Source of the DNA: Cherax quadricarinatus
Lineage: Eukaryota; Arthropoda; Malacostraca; Decapoda; Parastacidae
Direction of reading: 5' to 3'
Length of the DNA stretch: 64,000 bases
Assembly (NCBI RefSeq): GCF_038502225.1
Contig: NW_027195234.1
Span: forward strand, 1 to 64,000
Shown here piece by piece: positions 35,532 to 45,116 of the stretch. The translations under genes were made by a program, and so were the position numbers. The first letter of the stretch is position 1; each line of letters opens with the position of its first letter. Below the pieces are notes generated by a model that had not been told where the DNA came from, made no database searches, and was given only the letters and a program-made list of their open reading frames with translations.

Positions 35532-37280
35532 ACTATGATCAGTTATCAGTGAGTGTGGTCCAGGTGGTGTATATGTGTCTGCTGCACCGCCCACCAGTGA
35601 GTGTGGTCCAGGTGGTGTATATGTGTCTGCTGCACCGCCCACCAGTGAGTGTGGTCCAGGTGGTGTATATGTGTCTGCTGCACCGCCCACCAGTGAGTGT
35701 GGTCCAGGTGGTGTATATGTGGCTGCTGCACCGCCCACCAGTGAGTGTGGTCCAGGTGGTGTATATGTGGCTGCTGCACCGCCCACCAGTGAGTTTGGTC
35801 CAGGTGGTGTATATGTGGCTGCTGCACCGCCCACCAGTGAGTTTGGTCCAGGTGGTGTATATGTGGCTGCTGCACCGCCCACCAGTGAGTGTGGTCCAGG
35901 TGGTGTATATGTGTCTGCTGCACCGCCCACCAGTGAGTGTGGTCCAGGTGGTGTATATGTGGCTGCTGCACCGCCCACCAGTGAGTGTGGTCCAGGTGGT
36001 GTATATGTGGCTGCTGCACCGCCCACCAGTGAGTTTGGTCCAGGTGGTGTATATGTGGCTGCTGCACCGCCCACCAGTGAGTTTGGTCCAGGTGGTGTAT
36101 ATGTGGCTGCTGCACCGCCCACCAGTGAGTGTGGTCCAGGTGGTGTATATGTGTCTGCTGCACCGCCCACCAGTGAGTGTGGTCCAGGTGGTGTATATGT
36201 GGCTGCTGCACCGCCCACCAGTGAGTGTGGTCCAGGTGGTGTATATGTGGCTGCTGCACCGCCCACCAGTGAGTGTGGTCCAGGTGGTGTATATGTGTCT
36301 GCTGCACCGCCCACCAGTGAGTGTGGTCCAGGTGGTGTATATGTGGCTGCTGCACCGCCCACCAGTGAGTGTGGTCCAGGTGGTGTATATGTGTCTGCTG
36401 CACCGCCCACCAGTGAGTGTGGTCCAGGTGGTGTATATGTGTCTGCTGCACCGCCCACCAGTGAGTGTGGTCCAGGTGGTGTATATGTGTCTGCTGCACC
36501 GCCCACCAGTGAGTGTGGTCCAGGTGGTGTATATGTGTCTGCTGCACCGCCCACCAGTGAGTGTGGTCCAGGTGGTGTATATGTGTCTGCTGCACCGCCC
36601 ACCAGTGAGTGTGGTCCAGGTGGTGTATATGTGGCTGCTGCACCGCCCACCAGTGAGTGTGGTCCAGGTGGTGTATATGTGTCTGCTGCACCGCCCACCA
36701 GTGAGTGTGGTCCAGGTGGTGTATATGTGGCTGCTGCACCGCCCACCAGTGAGTGTGGTCCAGGTGGTGTATATGTGGCTGCTGCACCGCCCACCAGTGA
36801 GTTTGGTCCAGGTGGTGTATATGTGGCTGCTGCACCGCCCACCAGTGAGTGTGGTCCAGGTGGTGTATATGTGGCTGCTGCACCGCCCACCAGTGAGTGT
36901 GGTCCAGGTGGTGTATATGTGTCTGCTGCACCGCCCACCAGTGAGTGTGGTCCAGGTGGTGTATATGTGGCTGCTGCACCGCCCACCAGTGAGTTTGGTC
37001 CAGGTGGTGTATATGTGGCTGCTGCACCGCCCACCAGTGAGTTTGGTCCAGGTGGTGTATATGTGGCTGCTGCACCGCCCACCAGTGAGTTTGGTCCAGG
37101 TGGTGTATATGTGGCTGCTGCACCGCCCACCAGTGAGTTTGGTCCAGGTGGTGTATATGTGGCTGCTGCACCGCCCACCAGTGAGTGTGGTCCAGGTGGT
37201 GTATATGTGGCTGCTGCACCGCCCACCAGTGAGTTTGGTCCAGGTGGTGTATATGTGGCTGCTGCACCGCCCACCAGTGT
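35532..37280. repeat. 48-bp minisatellite subarray
   Basis: About 36 copies of a 48-bp unit with GGTGGTGTATATGTGGCTGC, TGCACCGCCCACCAGTGAGT and GTGGTCCA. Variable sites are GTGGCTG/GTGTCTG and GTGTGG/GTTTGG, distributed irregularly. Stop-free frames on both strands reflect the period of 48 = 3x16. Confidence 0.97.
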
Positions 37281-40200
37281 GGTCCAGGTGGTGTATATGT
37301 GGCTGCTGCACCGCCCACCAGTGTGGTCCAGGTGGTGTATATGTGGCTGCTGCACCGCCCACCAGTGTGGTCCAGGTGGTGTATATGTGGCTGCTGCACC
37401 ACCCACCAGTGTGGTCCAGGTGGTGTATATGTGGCTGCTGCACCGCCCACCAGTGTGGTCCAGGTGGTGTATATGTGGCTGCTGCACCACCCACCAGTGT
37501 GGTCCAGGTGGTGTATATGTGGCTGCTGCACCGCCCACCAGTGTGGTCCAGGTGGTGTATATGTGGCTGCTGCACCGCCCACCAGTGTGGTCCAGGTGGT
37601 GTATATGTGGCTGCTGCACCGCTCACCAGTGTGGTCCAGGTGGTGTATATGTGGCTGCTGCACCGCCCACCAGTGTGGTCCAGGTGGTGTATATGTGGCT
37701 GCTGCACCGCCCACCAGTGTGGTCCAGGTGGTGTATATGTGGCTGCTGCACCACCCACCAGTGTGGTCCGGGTGGTGTATATGTGGCTGCTGCACCACCC
37801 ACCAGTGTGGTCCAGGTGGTGTATATGTGGCTGCTGCACCACCCACCAGTGTGGTCCAGGTGGTGTATATGTGGCTGCTGCACCACCCACCAGTGTGGTC
37901 CAGGTGGTGTATATGTGGCTGCTGCACCGCCCACCAGTGAGTTTGGTCCAGGTGGTGTATATGTGGCTGCTGCACCGCCCACCAGTGAGTTTGGTCCAGG
38001 TGGTGTATATGTGGCTGCTGCACCGCCCACCAGTGTGGTCCAGGTGGTGTATATGTGGCTGCTGCACCACCCACCAGTGTGGTCCGGGTGGTGTATATGT
38101 GGCTGCTGCACCGCCCACCAGTGTGGTCCAGGTGGTGTATATGTGGCTGCTGCACCACCCACCAGTGTGGTCCAGGTGGTGTATATGTGGCTGCTGCACC
38201 GCCCACCAGTGTGGTCCAGGTGGTGTATATGTGGCTGCTGCACCGCCCACCAGTGTGGTCCAGGTGGTGTATATGTGGCTGCTGCACCGCTCACCAGTGT
38301 GGTCCAGGTGGTGTATATGTGGCTGCTGCACCGCCCACCAGTGTGGTCCAGGTGGTGTATATGTGGCTGCTGCACCGCCCACCAGTGTGGTCCAGGTGGT
38401 GTATATGTGGCTGCTGCACCACCCACCAGTGTGGTCCAGGTGGTGTATATGTGGCTGCTGCACCACCCACCAGTGTGGTCCAGGTGGTGTATATGTGGCT
38501 GCTGCACCGCCCACCAGTGAGTGTGGTCCAGGTGGTGTATATGTGGCTGCTGCACCACCCACCAGTGTGGTCCAGGTGGTGTATATGTGGCTGCTGCACC
38601 ACCCACCAGTGTGGTCCAGGTGGTGTATATGTGGCTGCTGCACCGCCCACCAGTGAGTGGGGTCCAGGTGGTGTATATGTGGCTGCTGCACCGCTCACCA
38701 GTGTGGTCCAGGTGGTGTATATGTGGCTGCTGCACCGCCCACCAGTGTGGTCCAGGTGGTGTATATGTGGCTGCTGCACCGCCCACCAGTGTGGTCCAGG
38801 TGGTGTATATGTGTCTGCTGCACCGCCCACCAGTGTGGTCCAGGTGGTGTATATGTGGCTGCTGCACCGCCCACCAGTGTGGTCCAGGTGGTGTATATGT
38901 GGCTGCTGCACCGCCCACCAGTGTGGTCCAGGTGGTGTATATGTGGCTGCTGCACCGCCCACCAGTGTGGTCTAGGTGGTGTATATGTGGCTGCTGCACC
39001 GCCCACCAGTGTGGTCCAGGTGGTGTATATGTTTTGTTGCACCGCCCACCAGTGTGGTCCAGGTGGTGTATATGTGGCTGCTGCACCGCCCACCAGTGTG
39101 GTCCAGGTGGTGTATATGTGGCTGCTGCACCACCCACCAGTGTGGTCCAGGTGGTGTATATGTGGCTGCTGCACCGCCCACCAGTGTGGTCCAGGTGGTG
39201 TATATGTGGCTGCTGCACCGCCCACCAGTGTGGTCCAGGTGGTGTATATGTGGCTGCTGCACCGCTCACCAGTGTGGTCCAGGTGGTGTATATGTGGCTG
39301 CTGCACCGCCCACCAGTGTGGTCCAGGTGGTGTATATGTGGCTGCTGCACCGCCCACCAGTGTGGTCCAGGTGGTGTATATGTGGCTGCTGCACCACCCA
39401 CCAGTGTGGTCCAGGTGGTGTATATGTGGCTGCTGCACCACCCACCAGTGTGGTCCAGGTGGTGTATATGTGGCTGCTGCACCGCCCACCAGTGAGTGTG
39501 GTCCAGGTGGTGTATATGTGGCTGCTGCACCACCCACCAGTGTGGTCCAGGTGGTGTATATGTGGCTGCTGCACCACCCACCAGTGTGGTCCAGGTGGTG
39601 TATATGTGGCTGCTGCACCGCCCACCAGTGAGTGGGGTCCAGATGGTGTATATGTGGCTGCTGCACCGCTCACCAGTGTGGTCCAGGTGGTGTATATGTG
39701 GCTGCTGCACCGCCCACCAGTGTGGTCCAGGTGGTGTATATGTGGCTGCTGCACCGCCCACCAGTGTGGTCCAGGTGGTGTATATGTGTCTGCTGCACCG
39801 CCCACCAGTGTGGTCCAGGTGGTGTATATGTGGCTGCTGCACCGCCCACCAGTGTGGTCCAGGTGGTGTATATGTGGCTGCTGCACCGCCCACCAGTGTG
39901 GTCCAGGTGGTGTATATGTGGCTGCTGCACCGCCCACCAGTGTGGTCTAGGTGGTGTATATGTGGCTGCTGCACCGCCCACCAGTGTGGTCCAGGTGGTG
40001 TATATGTTTTGTTGCACCGCCCACCAGTGTGGTCCAGGTGGTGTATATGTGGCTGCTGCACCACCCACCAGTGTGGTCCAGGTGGTGTATATGTGGCTGC
40101 TGCACCGCCCACCAGTGTGGTCCAGGTGGTGTATATGTGGCTGCTGCACCGCCCACCAGTGAGTCTGGTCCAGGTGGTGTATATGTGGCTGCTGCACCGC

Positions 40201-40284
40201 CCACCAGTGAGTCTGGTCCAGGTGGTGTATATGTGGCTGCTGCACCGCCCACCAGTGTGGTCCAGGTGGTGTATATGTGGCTGG
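37281..40284. repeat. 44-bp minisatellite subarray with 975-bp higher-order duplication
   Basis: The same unit as the preceding subarray but lacking one GAGT (CCAGTGTGG instead of CCAGTGAGTGTGG), so the period is 44 bp; some 48-bp units are interspersed. A block of about 960 bp starting near 38100 is repeated 975 bp downstream with matching rare variants: GTTTTGTTGCACC at about 39031 and 40006, GAGTGGGGTCCAG at about 38655 and 39630, and CACCGCTCACC at about 38690 and 39665. One difference is seen (CCAGATGG near 39640). Confidence 0.96.
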
Positions 40285-40336
40285 GTTAAACAGACAAAGG
40301 GTCGGGTAATTATCATATTTTGAGCTTTACTTTTGC

Positions 40337-40390
40337 TTGAATATCAAAATGGTATACAATACCGACAGGTTGATAGGCAAGACACATACG
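40337..40390 (-). mobile_element. Hairpin-family terminal segment
   Basis: TATCAAAATGGTATACAATA then CCGACAGGTTGATAGGCAAG, matching the outer end of the elements at 53144 and 41483. It may pair with the plus-sense piece at 40786-40865 as a foldback with later insertions between. Confidence 0.6.
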
Positions 40391-40535
40391 CAACTTTATT
40401 CCGAAATAAAGTTGCCTAAATGTTGCCTTTACTTTTGTTTATTGTTGATATCAGTCATGTTTATGAATCAAGATATATGAACGGGTGAGAACTGACATTC
40501 ATGAAATGCTGAAATAACCGACAGGAAATAACAAC
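40391..40535. other. Unannotated sequence
   Basis: A short local palindrome AACTTTATT/AATAAAGTT at 40390-40412. Otherwise nothing is recognised. Confidence 0.4.
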
Positions 40536-40662
40536 ACAGGAATGGAGGAACACTGCAGAAGGCCTACTGGACCATTCAAGGCAGGTCCTTATCAAAACTA
40601 CCCCTACCCAAAGTTTTCCCACCACATGTATAAGAACATAAGAACATCTACAACTATACTAC
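40536..40662 (-). mobile_element. CR1-like LINE 3'-tail fragment
   Basis: GGAGGAACACTGCAGAAGGC then a diverged GGCAGGTCCTTATCAAAAC, and ATAAGAACATAAGAAC near its right edge. It is homologous to 41088-41210. Confidence 0.7.
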
Positions 40663-40785
40663 CTCTACTTGTACTACACCTCACTCAAAGCTTATATATA
40701 CCCTCTGTGTCCATGTATTGTTTGTATCAGCTTGACAAAGCTCCTGGAAAGTGAAACGTTGCCCTTCTCTACTTTGTATTGGACT
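40663..40785. other. Unannotated spacer
   Basis: Short sequence between retroelement fragments; it may belong to the hairpin element that follows. Confidence 0.35.
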
Positions 40786-40865
40786 GAAGAAGCCATTGTG
40801 TAGCGAAACGTTTCCTTAATAAAGATTCCCATATGTTGCATATGTGTCTCAATCTTCAACTTGTC
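40786..40865 (+). mobile_element. Hairpin-family core and 3' tail, plus sense
   Basis: CTGAAGA, a shortened stem around GCCATTGTGTAGC, GAAACGTTTCCTTAATAAAG, then ATGTTGCATATGTGTCTCAA. The stem is less well paired than in other copies. Confidence 0.6.
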
Positions 40866-41024
40866 AGTTTTCAAACCATTTATCACAGTAGTGAATGTAT
40901 ATGCCACTGTACATAGGCTTGTGCTACACGGAAAAACCAAAACCTGTATCTGAGAGGTGGATATTAACATCAAGGAAAGGAAGCAAGGAATTAGATTCCC
41001 ACTGAAGATTGAGACACTTATACA
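40866..41024. other. Unannotated sequence
   Basis: No feature recognised. Confidence 0.35.
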
Positions 41025-41486
41025 ACATTAGAACATAAGAAAAGAGGAACACTGCAGCAGGCCTGTTGGCCCACTTTGTATTGTACAGATAAGAACATAA
41101 GAACATAAGAACATAAGAATGTAGGAACACTGCAGAAGGCCTACTGGCCCATACGAGGCAGGTCCTTATCAAAACGACATCTACCTAAAGCTACTCAAGA
41201 AACAACTCCCGCACCCCCCAACACCAATCAAACCCAGCCCCTCCCACTCATATATTTGTCCAGTCTCTTCTTAAAGCTACCCAAGGTCCTAGCCTCTATC
41301 ACCACACTGGGAAGACTGTTCCACGCATCTACAACTCTGTTAGAAAACCAGTACTTACCTATGTCCTTTCTAAATCTAAATTTATCCAACTTAAATCCAT
41401 TATTCCTGGTTCTTACCTGGTTCGACACCCTCAGTACTTTATTAATGTCTCCACTTATACACTTCAATGATATCTCCCCTCGATGA
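41025..41486 (-). mobile_element. CR1-like LINE 3' end with ORF2 C-terminus
   Basis: Minus strand: ORF2 C-terminal coding sequence (see next entry), a 3' UTR containing CCAGTAGGCCTTCTGCAGTG, then a terminal octamer repeat TTCTTATG (about 41088-41116). Terminal octamers of this kind are the hallmark of the CR1 clade, whose classical repeat is ATTCTATG. A second, shorter tail copy lies at 41025-41085. Confidence 0.8.
41228..41467 (-). pseudogene. CR1-like ORF2 C-terminal fragment
   Basis: An uninterrupted C-terminal fragment of about 80 codons ending at its natural stop. The phrases RTRNNGFKLDKFRFRKDIG, FSNRVVDAWNSLPSVV and LGSFKKRLDKYM are typical of the end of CR1/L2 ORF2 proteins, downstream of reverse transcriptase. 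The upstream part is missing: the fragment is cut at about 41486 where the foldback element begins. It could be the 3' portion of the same insertion as the CR1-like LINE at 50.5-53.5 kb, which has the same orientation and lacks its 3' end, but the intervening RT C-terminal half is in neither piece. Confidence 0.8.
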
Positions 41487-42046
41487 ACATTAAAATGGTA
41501 TAAAATACCTACAGATTGTTAGGTAAGACACATATGCAACAGTTAGGTATCTTTATTTTGAAACGTTTCGCCTACACAGTAGGCTTCTTCAGTCGAGTAC
41601 AGAAAAGTCGATAGAAGCAGAAGATACTTGAAGACGATGTAATCAGTCCATCACCCTTAAAGTTTTGAGGTGGTCAGTCCCTCAGTCTGGAGAAGAGCAT
41701 TGTTCCGTTGTCTGAAACAATATGAAGTTGAAGTGACAGAATCGGGCCTTATATAGTGCCAGGAGGTGAGACGTAGGTTGATTTGGGAGGGCAGGTCCTT
41801 CTCAAACCCAGCCGTTCTCAACGGAACAATGCTCTTCTCCAGACTGAGGGACTGACCACCTCAAAACTTTAAGGGTGATGGACTGATTACATCGTCTTCA
41901 AGTATCTTCTGCTTCTATCGACTTTTCTGTACTCGACTGAAGAAGCCTACTGTGTAGGCGAAACGTTTCAAAATAAAGATACCTAACTGTTGCATATGTG
42001 TCTTACCTAACAATCTGTCGGTATTTTATACCATTTTAATGTTCAT
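41483..42046. mobile_element. Foldback element with 227-bp arms
   Basis: Arms 41483-41709 and 41820-42046 are near-perfect inverted complements; I saw one mismatch near the outer ends. The spacer 41710-41819 is 110 bp. Outermost bases are ATGAACATTAAAATGG and its complement. Each arm carries CTGAAGA, the stem GCCTAC/GTAGGC, GAAACGTTTC and the tail GTTGCATATGTGTCTTACC. Segment 41731-41817 reappears inverted at 42112-42205, just outside the right arm, so the original structure was longer. It encodes no protein. The best guess is a non-autonomous retroelement with inverted terminal repeats of Penelope type. Confidence 0.85.
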
Positions 42047-42326
42047 TCTGTCAGACACTGCAACACAAGGGTATCTTGGTACAGACCATCTACTTCGACA
42101 ACCTCTATTAGTGAGAACGGCTGGGTTTGAGAAGGACCTGCCCTCCCAAATCAACCTACGTCTCACCTCCTGGCACTATATAAGGCCCGATTCTGTCACT
42201 TCAACTTCATTATTATTCTGTTCAAGATTGATGGACTGAACACATCGTCAGTACAGTCAAGAAGACTCTCTTCGACCCCGCCGGATTGTAGAATTTATAT
42301 TCTACAAACATCACATCCTTTTCACA
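42047..42326 (+). other. Foldback remnant and 5' leader of a Jockey-like ORF1
   Basis: 42112-42205 is an inverted copy of the foldback spacer. 42216-42326 has no other recognised feature and probably includes the leader of the ORF1 that starts at 42327. Confidence 0.5.
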
Positions 42327-43130
42327 ATGCTGTCGAATCGTGTGAAAATCAAGCCTGTGAATGGTGCAATAAATGACTCCTCGAAGTTAGCTTTAGCTAC
42401 TGTCGTTAAGACCCGCCTGCAGGTCAAATTTACGGCAATCCACTCTCTGAAGGACTCCTTCATTGTCGTCTGCACAGACGACACGGAAGCATCAAAACTT
42501 ATGGACGACTCTTCAATCAGGACCCTACAAACACAACAATTCACTCTATCCCCGTCTCCATTCTTGAAGTCGAAACGTTCGGTCTTTGTGAAAAGACTGG
42601 ACAATATGGTCACCTCTCTCTCTACTGAAGCACTGAAGACATCTATTGAGGAACAAAACACCTGGGCCTCGGTAGACAGCATCTACAAGATCCCTAACGC
42701 CTCATCTATGCTAAAGATTACATTTTCAGACATCTCCATGGCTGCCCAAGCTCTCTCTGACGGTCTGGCCATCTCATATTACCACATTCACCCTAGTCAT
42801 ATAGAACAAGAACGTTTCACATACATCTCCCACTGCTGGACCTGCTACTCCTATAAACACACCACCAAGGACTGCCCCATCAAGAATAAGAAGTTTTGTT
42901 CAAAATGTGGGAATGATGGACACGATTTCAGATCCTGCACCATTACTACAGCACCAACTTGTCTAAACTGCAAGGGTAATCATCATACCCTTGCAGCTAA
43001 GTGCCCAATCAGGAAAGAAATCATACTGAAGAAAACTAAAGTTCTGAAGAACACCTCCAATTCACCGACACACGCTGCAATAACCAAACCACAAACCGAC
43101 ACCACAGTGAGAAGCGATCAAGCGACTTAG
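42327..43130 (+). CDS. Jockey-like LINE ORF1 (zinc-knuckle protein), 3'-truncated copy
   Basis: 267 codons from an ATG. It shows three CCHC-type knuckles at about residues 172-225 (CWTCYSYKHTTKDC, CSKCGNDGHDFRSC, CLNCKGNHHTLAAKC), preceded by an N-terminal part with VVCTDDTEASKL and IPNASSMLKITFSD. It is homologous to the longer ORF1 at 48271-49788, which continues for about 240 more residues. This copy stops shortly after the knuckles, at the point where the Jockey-like element of 43.1-48.2 kb begins. Such ORF1 proteins bind element RNA in the ribonucleoprotein particle. It is probably cut by that later insertion rather than a functional short form. Confidence 0.8.
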   Translation: MLSNRVKIKPVNGAINDSSKLALATVVKTRLQVKFTAIHSLKDSFIVVCTDDTEASKLMDDSSIRTLQTQQFTLSPSPFLKSKRSVFVKRLDNMVTSLSTEALKTSIEEQNTWASVDSIYKIPNASSMLKITFSDISMAAQALSDGLAISYYHIHPSHIEQERFTYISHCWTCYSYKHTTKDCPIKNKKFCSKCGNDGHDFRSCTITTAPTCLNCKGNHHTLAAKCPIRKEIILKKTKVLKNTSNSPTHAAITKPQTDTTVRSDQAT

Positions 43131-43409
43131 CTCGAGTGGTGACGTGTGCTTACCTAACACATCGACGATCTCGCCTCTCTCGAAATTATCCCGTGTTGAG
43201 TAGTGCTTTGAGTAGTGCTTGCTGGACCTTCGTCTTCCTCTCCACCATCAGGATTGGTGCGTCGGTGGTTGCCGACCGAAGGGCAGGAAGCCTCTTGCTG
43301 CCTGAATTCTCTTCGCCTGTTGACTGCACGCCATACAGCCAGTCTCGCCACCACTCAGGATATACAGTGCTCCATCAAGCTACAGTTCACCTCCTCAGTG
43401 TCCTGCGCC

Positions 43410-43445
43410 AGGCAAGTACGTGTGTCTACTTACACGTACTTGCCT
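43410..43445 (+). promoter_or_regulatory. Perfect 14-bp hairpin in the LINE leader
   Basis: AGGCAAGTACGTGT (43410-43423) and ACACGTACTTGCCT (43432-43445) are exact inverse complements with loop GTCTACTT. It lies 63 bp before the ORF1 start codon. It may be an RNA structure of the 5' UTR or a palindromic binding site; the role is inferred only. Confidence 0.55.
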
Positions 43446-43508
43446 AGCTGAGTACTCTCACTTTTTGGCCGATTGTCACCTCCAATTACATCTTTTCGTA
43501 ATTAGACG

Positions 43509-45116
43509 ATGCCTTCGTTGCCTTCCACCTCCCACCCCCCTTCCACTCTCCCCCAACCTCCCACACCTGCCTCTGCTTCTACTAAATCCAATTCCTTCTC
43601 GCTAAACCTCAAATTTTCTAATCCTGATGCCACTATCTGTCCGGAAAATTTATTATATCAGATCACTGGTGCACCTCAACTTAAAGTCTTCAAAACCAAC
43701 TCAGGCTTCAAACTCCTTCTTGACAAACATTCCTACGAAGCGTACACCTCAAGCGATACCAGACAAAAACTTCTCAACGCAGGCTTCACCATTATTTGGA
43801 CTCCTGAGCACCGTGCCAAAAGCACAGTCATTGCTAAACACGTAGACTACTCTCTCCTGACAGCCTATGACACAGACAAAGAAGACTTAATAAAAGATAT
43901 CAGTACTAAGAACAAAGTCTCTGTTGACGATATTTACAGACCAGAAAACTCTACCATTCTCAAAATACGCTGTTCTACTCCTGCTGACGCCTCTACACTC
44001 TTCAGTCAAGGAATCTTTGCCAAGACCATCCGCATTCCTCCAAACGCTCTCTTCACTCCGAACTTCCACCCAATCACACAATGTCTTAAATGCTACAAAT
44101 TCGGCCACGACAAAAACACATGCACATCTACACAAGTCTGCTCCAGATGTTCAGCAACTGGCCACTTCTGGAATACTTGCAACCTCCCCCTTAAATGTTC
44201 TAACTGCGGCGGGTCACACACTGCAGTTGCAAATTCCTGCCCTTCTAGAAAGCACATTCTCTCCTCCCTCAGAGCAAACCAACCTCCCTCCCTACCCAAC
44301 CCCTTCCCTGCTCCTCCCTCCCCTTCCTTACCTCCCTCCCCTTCCACACCTCCCTCCCCTACCCCCAATGCCTGGGCCTCCCCACGCACTTGGTCTACCT
44401 CTTCTACTCTACACACATCAAACACCAACACACAGACTACAAGCACTTCTCCTTCTACACCCACACTAGACTACAAAACTAACTGTCAACTTGCCACTGC
44501 TGCCCACTCTGCGATGGTAATCTCACAAGCTTACCAATCAGACTACTCACATGTCCTTAACCTAATCTTGTCTGCTAACAATCTTCCCTCTTTAATTATC
44601 CCTCCTTCCTGCTTCTCTTCCAAGCCTCCTACAACCTCTCACTCCTTCCTCTCTCCCACCCCCCCACTTCCTACTCCCACCAGCTCTCCTCCTCCACTAC
44701 CTCTCTTCACTACTTCTACACCTCCCACCAACACCCCTACTGCTACTGCTACGACCACCCCTCCCCCCACTTCCTTACCCACTTCATCCCCTTCCAAAGC
44801 TTCCACTTCCTCACAGCTTACCAAAACTTCCACTTCCTCTGCATCCACCTTCGCCCACTCCACCACAACCAAAACCTCATCCAGGTCCAACTCCACCTCC
44901 TCCAGACAAAATCCACTCAAACCTAAACCTACCCCAACTTCTAACGGACAGACCAAAGAACATAAAAACAGATCCATCTCTTCCTCCCCCTCCAGGAAAC
45001 GGGTCCGTAGCACCTACAAACACACATCCACTGATGGCACCACTATCACGGGCTTTAATCCAAACTCCTCCCCCGACATTAACTTTGCTAAGACGAAACC
45101 ATTAAATCACGTTTAA
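43509..45116 (+). CDS. Jockey-like LINE ORF1, gag-like zinc-knuckle protein
   Basis: 535 codons from an ATG. A proline/serine/threonine-rich N-terminus is followed by a structured region to about residue 185. Then come three zinc knuckles at about 195-240 (CLKCYKFGHDKNTC, CSRCSATGHFWNTC, CSNCGGSHTAVANSC) and a very long Pro/Ser/Thr-rich C-terminal half ending in a basic stretch (SRKRVRSTY). The knuckles indicate nucleic-acid binding, the usual role of Jockey ORF1 in packaging element RNA. It shares knuckle layout but little sequence with the ORF1 copies at 42327 and 48271, so it is a different family. ORF2 overlaps its last 11 bases in another frame. Confidence 0.9.
   Translation: MPSLPSTSHPPSTLPQPPTPASASTKSNSFSLNLKFSNPDATICPENLLYQITGAPQLKVFKTNSGFKLLLDKHSYEAYTSSDTRQKLLNAGFTIIWTPEHRAKSTVIAKHVDYSLLTAYDTDKEDLIKDISTKNKVSVDDIYRPENSTILKIRCSTPADASTLFSQGIFAKTIRIPPNALFTPNFHPITQCLKCYKFGHDKNTCTSTQVCSRCSATGHFWNTCNLPLKCSNCGGSHTAVANSCPSRKHILSSLRANQPPSLPNPFPAPPSPSLPPSPSTPPSPTPNAWASPRTWSTSSTLHTSNTNTQTTSTSPSTPTLDYKTNCQLATAAHSAMVISQAYQSDYSHVLNLILSANNLPSLIIPPSCFSSKPPTTSHSFLSPTPPLPTPTSSPPPLPLFTTSTPPTNTPTATATTTPPPTSLPTSSPSKASTSSQLTKTSTSSASTFAHSTTTKTSSRSNSTSSRQNPLKPKPTPTSNGQTKEHKNRSISSSPSRKRVRSTYKHTSTDGTTITGFNPNSSPDINFAKTKPLNHV

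Noticed and set aside
35493..40316. Proline/alanine-rich frames of up to 1050 codons (GPGGVYVSAAPPTSE-like) suggesting a cuticle-type protein
   Set aside because: Generated by the 48/44-bp array on both strands; the phase breaks wherever the unit loses GAGT.
43887..45013. Minus-strand frames opposite the Jockey-like ORF1
   Set aside because: Antisense shadows of a Pro/Ser/Thr-rich coding region; no domain.
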